Assembly (NCBI RefSeq): GCF_041428715.1
Contig: NZ_CP155572.1
Strand: one strand, 5' to 3'
Source of the DNA: Sporomusa malonica
GTDB taxonomy: Bacteria > Bacillota > Negativicutes > Sporomusales > Sporomusaceae
Length of the DNA: 64,000 nucleotides
The stretch's first letter is position 1. Each line of letters opens with the position of its first letter. Made by a program: the position numbers and the translations under genes. The notes under the pieces are model-generated. The model worked only from the letters and a program-made list of their open reading frames with translations. It had not been told where the DNA came from and did not search any database. Positions 52,579-60,964 of this stretch are shown in pieces.

Positions 52579-52647
52579 AATTCTCTCCTATCCTTATTCA
52601 AATGCCTTAAACTATGATAACATGATACCGGAAAATTTTCCAAACGT

Positions 52648-52681
52648 AAAGAAGCGCGGCGAAGATTGCCACGCTTCTTCA
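52648..52681 (-). terminator. Terminator of the second VTT gene
   Basis: AAGAAGCG-T-GGC / GCC-G-CGCTTCTT stem directly at the end of the gene. The T-run on the minus strand is weak. Confidence 0.6.
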
Positions 52682-53383
52682 CTTATCTTTATTGGGAATA
52701 AAATAGCGTTCAATGGTGTCTCGGTAATAATAAACGATTAGCCCGGAGGCAATAAGGAATGTTGTAATGACTGTGACTGATTTAAGATTATGGGTGAGAT
52801 TTTGCCCTAGTATCGAGTACAGCACAATGCCTGGAGTCTGGCCAATGGCGGTAGCCATAGTAAATTGAAGTAGTGATATTTTTGTCAACCCCGCTCCGTA
52901 ACTTATAACCTTAAAAGGAACTATGGGGGTCAGTCGAGTGATAAACACGGCCAATATACCATGTCGTTTGAAAAAGACATTAGTTAAATTTAAATATTTA
53001 ATACTGACGAAGCGTTCGACTACTGGGCGCCCATACCAACGGGCAATACCAAAGTCAAGGGCGGCACCAATCAATGCACCGACCCAGGAATACAACGCGC
53101 CGTGCTGCCAGCCGAATATCCAGGCGTTGGTGATGGTAATAATAAGCCCTGGAACTAATGGTATCATAGACTGCAAGGTCATAAGTGCAATAGTGGTCAA
53201 AGGTGCCCATAGGCCGTAGGACAGAATAAATTGGCGCAGGCCTTCAAAGTTGCGGCATCTTAAATATGTAATGCCCTCGTTGGCAAACTGCTGCACTCCA
53301 GGCAACCCCAAATAAGCGGCTATAACTAGTCCCAAAACGCCAATTTTAATTAATGCTATGTACTTGGGTTCTGGACGGGCCAT
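52679..53383 (-). CDS. TVP38/TMEM64 family membrane protein (VTT domain), second copy
   Basis: 234 residues with about six hydrophobic segments. The VTT core includes PLVPGLIITITNAWIFG, ARWYG and TRLTPIVPFKVISYGAG. Diverged from the protein at 14035. Possibly a lipid scramblase-like protein; no activity can be assigned. Transcribed toward lspA. Confidence 0.88.
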   Translation of the reverse strand: MARPEPKYIALIKIGVLGLVIAAYLGLPGVQQFANEGITYLRCRNFEGLRQFILSYGLWAPLTTIALMTLQSMIPLVPGLIITITNAWIFGWQHGALYSWVGALIGAALDFGIARWYGRPVVERFVSIKYLNLTNVFFKRHGILAVFITRLTPIVPFKVISYGAGLTKISLLQFTMATAIGQTPGIVLYSILGQNLTHNLKSVTVITTFLIASGLIVYYYRDTIERYFIPNKDK

Positions 53384-53519
53384 TAGGTACCTCCCTGAAA
53401 TGCCCTATTTCTATACAAAATATTCGAATGATGCTAGTGGTGCTAATAGTTTATCAACCTAAATAGTATATCCAGCTGCATGTTTTATAATTAAACATAA
53501 GTAAGCAAAATCCTGCACT

Positions 53520-53564
53520 AAAAAAACAAACCGAGGCTGGTTTTTAGCGCTCGGTTTGTTTTTT
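53520..53564. terminator. Bidirectional terminator after the YteA-like gene
   Basis: AACAAACCGAG / CTCGGTTTGTT stem with A/T-runs on both sides. On the plus strand its T-run is followed directly by repeat copy 4. Confidence 0.85.
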
Positions 53565-53572
53565 CTCTTCTT

Positions 53573-53662
53573 GTCCTGTTAGAAAGTATAACTTTCCGTC
53601 TGGATAAGGGCAACATCGGCTTCCGCTTTCGCTAAGGCTCGGCGCAAGCCGTGTTTTCTTTA
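53573..53662 (+). repeat. Dispersed ~90-bp repeat, copy 4
   Basis: 90 bp, the clearest copy. Reads GTCCTGTTAGAAAG ... GGCTCGGCGCAAGCC ... TTTTCTTTA on the plus strand. Its last three bases are the reverse complement of the stop codon of the YteA-like gene. Confidence 0.9.
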
Positions 53663-54307
53663 GCGTTTTCTGGCGTGGCGGCTAGTGCTGCCCGGTTCGT
53701 TTGGAATAGCATCAGCCAGGTCAACAATGCCTTGGTGTTCATTGCTATTGGGAAATAGTGCCTTATAATCATATGAGCCTGGGATATCTTGTGGGGTATC
53801 AGAACTGCCGTATCGTGCCACATCCTGAAGCGCATCTTCACCGTCATAGCCAACAAATTCGAATCTGGCCGAATCAAGGAAACTCCTATGAAACGGTGGC
53901 TCAAGCGATTCTTCCTCCAGCGGGCGGGGCGTAACATCGGTTTGCTCAAAATGTTCTTGGCAACCTATACACTGGGTAGCCCAAGGCAGTGCCTCAAGCC
54001 TTTCAGCCGGTATTACAGCGCCGCAGTGGTCACAACGTCCGTAGGTGCCAAGGTGGATTTTTTCCAAGGCCCGTTCTACACTACTTAAGAGCACGCGTTC
54101 ATTGTCCCGAAGTCCCAAATCCTTGCCACGCTCAAAAGTCTCACTACCTAAGTCAGCCGGATGATTGTCATAGGTGGATAACTCACCTGTTGTGTTGGAC
54201 AAGGCTGAGCGAAGGCCGTTATCTTCTAGCTCGATAATTGTATGAATTAAATCGTGCTTTTTAGCTTCCAACTGTGACTTGAATTTTGTTAATTGTTCAG
54301 GGCGCAA
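53660..54307 (-). CDS. YteA-like TraR/DksA zinc-finger protein
   Basis: 215 residues. A helical N-terminal part is followed by a C4 zinc finger, C-x2-C (CDHCG) and C-x2-C (CIGCQ), near residues 92-116. The family resembles DksA and B. subtilis YlyA/YteA, linked to transcription in or after sporulation. The C-terminal half is acidic. Stop codon TAA coincides with the edge of repeat copy 4. B. subtilis has ylyA at the same place, between ileS and lspA. Confidence 0.88.
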   Translation of the reverse strand: MRPEQLTKFKSQLEAKKHDLIHTIIELEDNGLRSALSNTTGELSTYDNHPADLGSETFERGKDLGLRDNERVLLSSVERALEKIHLGTYGRCDHCGAVIPAERLEALPWATQCIGCQEHFEQTDVTPRPLEEESLEPPFHRSFLDSARFEFVGYDGEDALQDVARYGSSDTPQDIPGSYDYKALFPNSNEHQGIVDLADAIPNEPGSTSRHARKR

Positions 54308-54322
54308 GAATAAGCCCCCCTG

Positions 54323-54850
54323 TCAATGAATAAATTTGGCGACTTCGGCTAAACGCAGTCGCTCTTTATATTGTTTTGGCTTCTCATCACTATAGCCTAG
54401 GCAAATCATAGCTACAGCTCTAAGACGTGGTGGCGCTTCTACTGTCTCTTCAACTTTCTTTTCATCAAAAGCACCAACCCAGCATGCAGCAATCCCTAGT
54501 CCCTCAGCGGCTAACAGAATATTTTGAGTGGCAGCTGCCGTGTCTTGAAGACAATAAAGCTGAGCGCCGCGTTCGCCGTATCGCTCGTTAGAACGGGCCG
54601 GGTCGGCTAAAATAACGATAACGGTGGGCGCGTCATTGATCTGTGATTGGTCAAAGGAGGCAGAAGCCAGTTTTTCTTTTACTGATGAGTCTTGTACTAC
54701 ATAGAAGTACCAAGGCTGCAGGTTACCAGCGCTAGGAGCCATATTGCCTGCTTCTAAAATTCTTGTCAAAGTTGGTTCGGGAATTTGTTCAGATTTAAAA
54801 TCACGGACACTATGGCTTTCACGAATGCAGTCAAAGATGTCTTTTGTCAT
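54323..54850 (-). CDS. Nitroreductase family protein
   Basis: 175-residue FMN-dependent oxidoreductase. RESHSVRDF at the N-terminus binds FMN phosphate; APSAGNLQPWYFYVV and GLGIAACWVGAF are family motifs. The electron acceptor is unknown. It lies between the YteA-like gene and the DUF5665 gene and interrupts the usual ileS-ylyA adjacency. Confidence 0.9.
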   Translation of the reverse strand: MTKDIFDCIRESHSVRDFKSEQIPEPTLTRILEAGNMAPSAGNLQPWYFYVVQDSSVKEKLASASFDQSQINDAPTVIVILADPARSNERYGERGAQLYCLQDTAAATQNILLAAEGLGIAACWVGAFDEKKVEETVEAPPRLRAVAMICLGYSDEKPKQYKERLRLAEVAKFIH

Positions 54851-54874
54851 GTGCCAGCCTCCCAGGATTTGTGA

Positions 54875-55201
54875 TTAGAATGTACCATTTTTGGTTTCAA
54901 CAAACCGGACAATATCAGCAATAAATCCGCCAATGCCGGGTATGTTGAGCATGATCAGCTGCTTGAGGAAAGCGAGCAGCAAGGCAAACACCAAGCTGGC
55001 GCCAATAGCTATTCCTAAACCGCGGGCAATACCAGCCACAAAATTCGTAAAAATCAACCTAGCCGGACGCTCAAGCATCTCCATGTAATCAGCAATGCGC
55101 ATGGCTTCAAGCCGATTGACAAGCCGTTCTAATTGTTTGGCTACAAATTCAGGCTGCTGCTCGTTAGTCTTACTAGTATGTACCCGATTTTTATTGTCCA
55201 T
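54875..55201 (-). CDS. DUF5665 membrane protein
   Basis: 108 residues. A charged N-terminal half (QLERLVNRLEAMRIADYME) precedes a long hydrophobic stretch (about 50-85; GLGIAIGASLVFALLLAFL). Matches the DUF5665 pattern, common in spore formers and without known function. Confidence 0.8.
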   Translation of the reverse strand: MDNKNRVHTSKTNEQQPEFVAKQLERLVNRLEAMRIADYMEMLERPARLIFTNFVAGIARGLGIAIGASLVFALLLAFLKQLIMLNIPGIGGFIADIVRFVETKNGTF

Positions 55202-55242
55202 ACAAACAGTCCCCCACCTGTATTATTATTACCCTGCTCAAT

Positions 55243-55277
55243 AAAAATAAACCGGGATTAAACTCCCGGTTTATTTT
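55243..55277. terminator. ileS terminator
   Basis: AATAAACCGGGA / TCCCGGTTTATT stem followed by TTTTATT, immediately after the ileS stop. Confidence 0.9.
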
Positions 55278-55279
55278 GC

Positions 55280-58072
55280 TTACATATTTTTTACTACGGT
55301 AGCGCACCGCTGACAGAGAACTGAATGCTCTTTGTCCTGGTTCACTGTAGGACTATAAATCCAGCAACGTTCGCATTTGACGCCTTGCGCCGGAGCTACA
55401 GCAACAGCTAGCTGCATGTCGACGGCACGATAGGCTTCACCTGGAGCTTGTTCAAGTGTATCAAATAAAGTTATGTCAGAAACAATGAGCAGTGTGGCTA
55501 AATCATCCTTGATGGCTGAAAGGGCGGTGAGATCCTCGCCAGCAGCATAGAGGCTGACAGCAGCGTCTAATGAGTGACCAATGACTTTATTGCGACGGGC
55601 TGTTTCAAGGGCTTTTGTAATTTCACTACGCATCTCGAGGATTTTATTCCATTTGGCTTCCAGGGCTGCATCAAGATATTCTGGATGGGCAATCGGCCAG
55701 CTGGTTAGCTGCACACTTTCAGGGTGTCCCTGTTCTTTAGGCATATGCTGCCATACCTCTTCGGAAGTAAAGGTCAATACTGGCGCCATAACAACTACTA
55801 GTGTATTGAGAATTTCGTACATGGTCGATTGAGCAGCGCGGCGTTCAATCGAACCAGGCAGTGCGGTGTAGACACGGTCTTTCAGGATATCGAGATAGAT
55901 GGCGCTTAAGTCTACAGCACAGAAGTTATGGACAGTATGATATAACAGATGGAACTCATAATCTTCGTAGCCTTGGGTGACTTTGGCCCGGACTTGCTCC
56001 AGACGCATGAGTGCCCAACGGTCAATCTCGAGAAGCTGGTCATAGGCAACTCTGTCAGTGTCAGGGTTAAAGTCGTGCAGGCTACCTAAGATGTAACGGA
56101 AGGTATTACGGATTTTACGGTATACTTCAGCTAATTGCTTCAAAATATCGTTCGAGATGCGGATGTCAGCTTTGTAATCGGCTGATGCTACCCATAGACG
56201 GAGAACATCGGCGCCATATTGTTTGATAACTTCCTGTGGGTAAATGACATTGCCAATTGACTTAGACATTTTCCGGCCATCTCCATCAACAACAAAGCCA
56301 TGGGTCAACACAGCCTTGTACGGTGCAGTGCCGCGAGTGGCCACTGAGGTTAAGAGTGATGACTGGAACCAGCCGCGATGCTGGTCGCTGCCTTCAAGAT
56401 AAAGGTCGGCTGGCCACTGAAGCTCCTCGCGCTGTTCAAGTACTGCTGCATGGCTGGAGCCGCTATCAAACCAAACATCCATAATGTCTGTTTCTTTGCG
56501 GAATTCACCGTGAGCGCAGTGCGGGCAGGTAAAGCCTTGCGGCAGAATTTCTTCTGGTTTTCTTGCCCACCAAGCATCCGAACCTTCGCGCCGGAAAATT
56601 TCCTTGACAGCATTGATAGTCGTATCATTAATTATATGCTCGTTGCACTTGGTGCAGTAGAAAATTGGAATAGGAACACCCCATACCCGCTGCCGCGAGA
56701 TGCACCAGTCCTGGCGGTCTGCTACCATATTGTGAATGCGGTCTTCGCCCCAAGCCGGAATCCATTTAACATCATTAGCAATAGTATTCAATGTCTGGCT
56801 TCTAAAGCCTTCTACTGAAGCAAACCATTGTTCAGTAGCACGGTAAATAATGGGGTTTTTGCATCGCCAGCAGTGAGCATATTGGTGTTTGATCGAGCTT
56901 TTGCCAAGCAGCAGGCCAAGACCAGCCAATTCTTTGATGACAGGTACGTTGGCGTCAGACACAGACATGCCTTCAAATTTACCGCCTTCGGCAGTAAATT
57001 TACCTGCGTGATCAACTGGGTTGATGACAGGTAAACCATATTTCATACCTACTTCAAAATCTTCTTGACCATGGCCGGGAGCAGTATGTACGCAACCGGT
57101 ACCAGCTTCAAGCGTAACATGGTCGCCGAGAATAACGGGCGACTCACGGTCAAAGAATGGGTGACTGAACACCATGCCCTCAATGGCAGCACCTTTCATT
57201 GTCGATAAAACAGTATACTCTCCAAGGTTATTGGCTTTGACAACTGTTTCAACTAATTCGCTGGCAAGGAGATAAATTTCGTCGTTAATCTCCACCCAGG
57301 CATATTCAATCTCAGGGTGTATGCTGATAGCAACGTTAGCCGGCATTGTCCAGGGAGTTGTCGTCCAGATAACTGCATACACTTTCTCGCGATCAACGCC
57401 TACAGGCAGGTTGCCTTTATCATCAATAAGTGGAAACTTAACGTAGATAGAGTGTGATTTTTTCTCGGCATATTCAATCTCGGCTTCAGCCAACGCGGTT
57501 TCACATGAAGTACACCAATAGACTGATTTAAGACCTTTGTAAATGTAGCCCTTTTTAGCCATTTCGCCAAATACTTCAATCTGTTTGGCTTCGAACTCAG
57601 GATAAAGAGTTACATATGGGTTTTCCCAGTCGCCGGCTACGCCAAGGCGTTTGAAATCCTCCCGTTGCAAGTCTAAGCACTTGAGGGCATACTGCTTGCA
57701 TTCACGGCGTAAATCAAGTGGATTGAGCTCATGACGGTTTAAGCCAAGAATTTTGATGGCAGCGTGTTCGATTGGCAGTCCGTGGGTATCCCATCCTGGA
57801 ACGTATGGGGAGTCAAAGCCTTGAAGTGATTTATATTTGACGATAATATCTTTAAGAATTTTATTTAAGGCAGTACCAATGTGAATATTACCGTTAGCGT
57901 ACGGTGGGCCATCATGCAGGACAAATTTTGTCTTGCCTTTACTCTGAGCCATTTTTTTGTCATAGATCTGTTGGGCGCTCCAGTATTCTAGCATTTTTGG
58001 CTCCCGTTCAGGGAGATTGGCGCGCATAGGGAACTCTGTCTGCGGCAGGTTAAGTGTTTTGCTGTAATCCAA
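55280..58072 (-). CDS. ileS: Isoleucyl-tRNA synthetase
   Basis: 930 residues. Class I signatures HIGT (in PYANGNIHIGTALNK) and KMSKS, with a CP1 editing domain and a C-terminal zinc site C-x2-C ... C-x2-C (CERCW, CQRC). The start is TTG at 58072, 8 nt from GGAGG; the longer frame to 58147 runs into the T-box. Controlled by an isoleucine T-box. Confidence 0.97.
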   Translation of the reverse strand: MDYSKTLNLPQTEFPMRANLPEREPKMLEYWSAQQIYDKKMAQSKGKTKFVLHDGPPYANGNIHIGTALNKILKDIIVKYKSLQGFDSPYVPGWDTHGLPIEHAAIKILGLNRHELNPLDLRRECKQYALKCLDLQREDFKRLGVAGDWENPYVTLYPEFEAKQIEVFGEMAKKGYIYKGLKSVYWCTSCETALAEAEIEYAEKKSHSIYVKFPLIDDKGNLPVGVDREKVYAVIWTTTPWTMPANVAISIHPEIEYAWVEINDEIYLLASELVETVVKANNLGEYTVLSTMKGAAIEGMVFSHPFFDRESPVILGDHVTLEAGTGCVHTAPGHGQEDFEVGMKYGLPVINPVDHAGKFTAEGGKFEGMSVSDANVPVIKELAGLGLLLGKSSIKHQYAHCWRCKNPIIYRATEQWFASVEGFRSQTLNTIANDVKWIPAWGEDRIHNMVADRQDWCISRQRVWGVPIPIFYCTKCNEHIINDTTINAVKEIFRREGSDAWWARKPEEILPQGFTCPHCAHGEFRKETDIMDVWFDSGSSHAAVLEQREELQWPADLYLEGSDQHRGWFQSSLLTSVATRGTAPYKAVLTHGFVVDGDGRKMSKSIGNVIYPQEVIKQYGADVLRLWVASADYKADIRISNDILKQLAEVYRKIRNTFRYILGSLHDFNPDTDRVAYDQLLEIDRWALMRLEQVRAKVTQGYEDYEFHLLYHTVHNFCAVDLSAIYLDILKDRVYTALPGSIERRAAQSTMYEILNTLVVVMAPVLTFTSEEVWQHMPKEQGHPESVQLTSWPIAHPEYLDAALEAKWNKILEMRSEITKALETARRNKVIGHSLDAAVSLYAAGEDLTALSAIKDDLATLLIVSDITLFDTLEQAPGEAYRAVDMQLAVAVAPAQGVKCERCWIYSPTVNQDKEHSVLCQRCATVVKNM

Positions 58073-58093
58073 AATTAGCACCTCCATAAAAAT

Positions 58094-58325
58094 AAAAAAA
58101 CTCTCATCCCTGAAAAGGGACGAGAGATAAGTTTCCCGTGGTACCACCCTACTGACTAATGTAGCCGCTTTATAACGCGGTAACGGGCGTCAGACGGCGG
58201 AGCCTACTTTAAGTATTTCAGTCCGCAGTTCGGGAGCGATATGAAACCATGACTTTGGTTACCAGGCTTACACCATTCCTGGTTCGCTGTAAACCGCCAT
58301 CAGGCGCGTCTCCGTCATTACTGAT
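58094..58325 (-). promoter_or_regulatory. T-box riboswitch for isoleucine, upstream of ileS
   Basis: On the minus strand, stem I runs from about 58325 with AGCGAACCAGGAATGGTG (distal loop). The specifier region reads ATATCGCTCC, giving codon ATC for Ile. The T-box AGGGTGGTACCACGGG follows at about 58135-58150. A terminator stem CTCTCGTCCC/GGGATGAGAG with TTTTTTT ends the leader. Uncharged tRNA-Ile should prevent termination. Confidence 0.96.
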
Positions 58326-58351
58326 AAAAAATATTATCATGTACGCAATAT

Positions 58352-58379
58352 ATTATACATGATTGGCGAACAAAGTCAA
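58352..58379 (-). promoter_or_regulatory. Strong sigma-A promoter for the T-box-ileS transcript
   Basis: On the minus strand TTGACT (58374-58379), 16-bp spacer, perfect TATAAT (58352-58357). Confidence 0.8.
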
Positions 58380-58386
58380 ATTTAGG

Positions 58387-58839
58387 TTAATTTTCATCCT
58401 CTTCAGCACTGTTGAGCATTTCCATTTGGGCCTGCAAAAGAGTACGTAGTCGGGTGCGAAAAACCTGCGACTGTTTTTTCAGTTCCTCATACTCGCCAGT
58501 CATCTTACGAACCTTAGACATTCCTTCGTCAACCAGTCTTTGGGCGCGTATTTCGGCTTCTTTAATCATAAGCTCTGTTTCTTTTTTTGCATTGAGCTTG
58601 ACTTCTTCAGCTGTTTCCTGTGCAATGACTAACGTGCTGTGTAGCGTATGCTCCATATGCTGATAGTGTTCGAGTTTGCTGTTGAGGCGTTCAATTGTTT
58701 CTTTCAAATCAATATTTTCACGGTATAGAGTTTCGTAGTCTTTAATAACCCTGTCAAGAAACTCATCTACTTCTTCCTCGTTATAACCGCGAAAGCTGCG
58801 CTTGAACTCTTTACTATGGATGTCTAATGGTGTAAGCAT
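58387..58839 (-). CDS. divIVA: Cell division / polarity protein DivIVA
   Basis: 150 residues. The N-terminal lipid-binding motif is LTPLDIHSKEFKRSFRGYNE, followed by long coiled coil (about 30-140). Marks poles and septa. It lies between ylmH and ileS, the standard Firmicute order. Confidence 0.95.
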   Translation of the reverse strand: MLTPLDIHSKEFKRSFRGYNEEEVDEFLDRVIKDYETLYRENIDLKETIERLNSKLEHYQHMEHTLHSTLVIAQETAEEVKLNAKKETELMIKEAEIRAQRLVDEGMSKVRKMTGEYEELKKQSQVFRTRLRTLLQAQMEMLNSAEEDEN

Positions 58840-58860
58840 AACTCCCCACCCCTATTCTAA

Positions 58861-59655
58861 TTACATAAATCGTTTGAGTAAAACGCTGTACCTACCTTTT
58901 TTTGTCTGCCCGGGAACCTCAATGACCTCTACCCTGCCGCGGCCGCGCATGGAAATGACATCTCCCACCTTTACGGCTTGGGACGAACTTTTGGCTTCCT
59001 GCCAGTTAATTTTTACTTTGCTGGCTGCAATGTCTTCAGCCATCCTGGTACGCGAGGTTCCGAACCCTGACGCCGCCACGGCGTCTAAGCGTAAAGAGGC
59101 AACTGTCGCGCGGATTTCCTTGGTTTTTTCCTCCTTAGCTGGAATATTGTCAAGTGATACTGGCGAAACAGATACAGCTGCCTGACCTACTTCGGTCAAA
59201 TTTTGTACGATATAGGCGGCCATGGTTGTATCAGCTACAACGTAGCATTGATCACCGGCCATGATGATGTCGCCCATAATTTCGCGTTTGACCCCAAGAC
59301 CCATAAGTGTGCCAAGCACATCACGGTGGGACAGCCGATAATAGCGGCTGTCCCATTGTATATTTAGGGCTTCTAAGCCAAAATCAAGTGAACCGGCATA
59401 ATCTAGAAATTCACTATCAACAAAAGCTGCTTTTACCCGTTCAGCACCGGCGTAGCCGCCATTTGTTTCTATGGTTAGTCTCTCATAGTGGGCTACAATG
59501 GTTTCAGCAATGTTTTGACCATAGGGGTCAAGAAATTCACTGACTTTATATTTACGGTTTTTGAGCGTTACTTCTGCTAAGTCTAAGAGTTTGGCTGCTA
59601 GCTCAGCATCACCAGACGACCGGTAATAGCGCAAAATTTTATCGCGTTCACTCAT
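58861..59655 (-). CDS. ylmH: YlmH-like S4-domain RNA-binding protein
   Basis: 264 residues. The C-terminal S4 domain has the SRTRMAEDI and VGDVISMRGRGRV stretches. YlmH acts in ribosome-associated quality control, binding stalled 50S subunits, which fits rqcH being in the same window. It follows proC by 4 nt. Confidence 0.93.
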   Translation of the reverse strand: MSERDKILRYYRSSGDAELAAKLLDLAEVTLKNRKYKVSEFLDPYGQNIAETIVAHYERLTIETNGGYAGAERVKAAFVDSEFLDYAGSLDFGLEALNIQWDSRYYRLSHRDVLGTLMGLGVKREIMGDIIMAGDQCYVVADTTMAAYIVQNLTEVGQAAVSVSPVSLDNIPAKEEKTKEIRATVASLRLDAVAASGFGTSRTRMAEDIAASKVKINWQEAKSSSQAVKVGDVISMRGRGRVEVIEVPGQTKKGRYSVLLKRFM

Positions 59656-59659
59656 CTAC

Positions 59660-60472
59660 CTACCGTCTCCCCATCTCGCGTGAGCGGTTTGTGGCTGCCA
59701 CAACAGCATCAATAAGCGCGGCACGGATGCCGTTCTGTTCGAGTACATGGACACCGGTAATGGCTGTACCACCCGGCGAAGTGACCATATCCCGAAGTTT
59801 GGCCGGGTGTTCGCCTGTTTCTAGTACCATTTTTGCCGCGCCCATGAGTGTTTGAGCAGCTAACAGTACTGCCGTCTGGCGGGAGAATCCAACTCTAACT
59901 CCAGCGTCAGTGAGCGCGTCAATCAACACAAAGGCGTAGGCCGGACCACTGCCAGAGAGGCCGGTTACAGCATCCATGGCGTCCTCGTTTACTGTGACAA
60001 CTTTGCCGACTGAGGCAAACACCTCGGCTACTGGTTGACTTACGGCATTGGTAGCGTATTTACCGAGTGCCATAGCTGACATACCCTCGCCAACAGCAAC
60101 AGGCGTATTGGGCATAACTCTGATAATAGGTACTCCTGGCATTTTACCCTGGAAGGTGGCAATGGTTACTCCGGCAGCTACTGAAACTACAACAGTTGTT
60201 TTGGCAACTACCGGCGCAATACCATCAATTACACCATTGATAACCTGGGGCTTTACTGTTAAAAACAGGATGTCTGACTGTTTCGCGATTTCCTGGCTGT
60301 CAATCGTCGTCGACACTGTGAAAGTACCGCGTAAGTAGTCCAGACGTTCAGTTGAAACATCGCTTACAACTATTTGTGACGGCGTCACTAAGCCGGCATG
60401 TAAGATGCCGCGTATAAGTGCTTCGGCCATTGCGCCGCCGCCGATAAAACCTATCTGTTTATTTGTCAGCAT
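59660..60472 (-). CDS. proC: Pyrroline-5-carboxylate reductase
   Basis: Last step of proline synthesis. 270 residues with IGFIGGGAMAEALI (NADPH site) and SGSGPAYAFVLIDALTDAGV near 160-180. ATG at 60472 follows GGAGG. It stands where B. subtilis has ylmG, between sepF and ylmH. Confidence 0.96.
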   Translation of the reverse strand: MLTNKQIGFIGGGAMAEALIRGILHAGLVTPSQIVVSDVSTERLDYLRGTFTVSTTIDSQEIAKQSDILFLTVKPQVINGVIDGIAPVVAKTTVVVSVAAGVTIATFQGKMPGVPIIRVMPNTPVAVGEGMSAMALGKYATNAVSQPVAEVFASVGKVVTVNEDAMDAVTGLSGSGPAYAFVLIDALTDAGVRVGFSRQTAVLLAAQTLMGAAKMVLETGEHPAKLRDMVTSPGGTAITGVHVLEQNGIRAALIDAVVAATNRSREMGRR

Positions 60473-60497
60473 AAATCCTCCGTCTGGTATGATAAAA

Positions 60498-60947
60498 CTA
60501 TTTATTCGTCCAAGGAAGTAGTGTTTTGTCACTGCCTTCGTCCCGTGGACTGTAGGCAACATCCACGTTATTAGGGGCACATAGGAAGATATGATTGCCG
60601 ACTTTTTGAATTTGGCCGTTTAATGCATAAGTTGTGCCGCTAATAAAGTCAATCATGCGTTTGGCAATGTCCGGATCTGTATTTTCAAGATTAACAACAA
60701 CCGGTTTACGACTTTTCAGATAGTCGGAGACATGCTGAGCATCATCGAAAGAAAACGGTTCAACAACCATGACTTTGACTTGCTTTCCTTGTTGCTGGCT
60801 GTTATTCTGGGCCATCGGCAGTGATACTACATTGTTATTCTTCTGTTTTATTTTCGACTCGGTTTCCTCTATTTTTGGACGATCTTCCTCTTGTTCTGAT
60901 GGTTCAAACAGACCAAGGCTGCCCCACACTTTCTCCATGAATTTCAT
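60498..60947 (-). CDS. sepF: Cell division protein SepF
   Basis: 149 residues. An amphipathic N-terminus (MKFMEKVWGSLGLF), a charged linker, and a C-terminal domain with KPVVVNLENTDPDIAKRMID and GQIQKVGNHIFLCAP. SepF shapes the FtsZ ring. ATG at 60947 follows a GGAGG-type RBS; the longer reading to 61067 is within yggS. Confidence 0.96.
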   Translation of the reverse strand: MKFMEKVWGSLGLFEPSEQEEDRPKIEETESKIKQKNNNVVSLPMAQNNSQQQGKQVKVMVVEPFSFDDAQHVSDYLKSRKPVVVNLENTDPDIAKRMIDFISGTTYALNGQIQKVGNHIFLCAPNNVDVAYSPRDEGSDKTLLPWTNK

Positions 60948-60964
60948 AACTGCCTCTCTCCTCC

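Noticed and set aside
17881..53662. The four repeats as a CRISPR array
   Set aside because: Copies are single, about 5 to 18 kb apart, about 90 bp long and in both orientations, with no spacers.
58072..58147. Longer N-terminus for ileS
   Set aside because: It would translate the T-box terminator; the TTG start has a good RBS.
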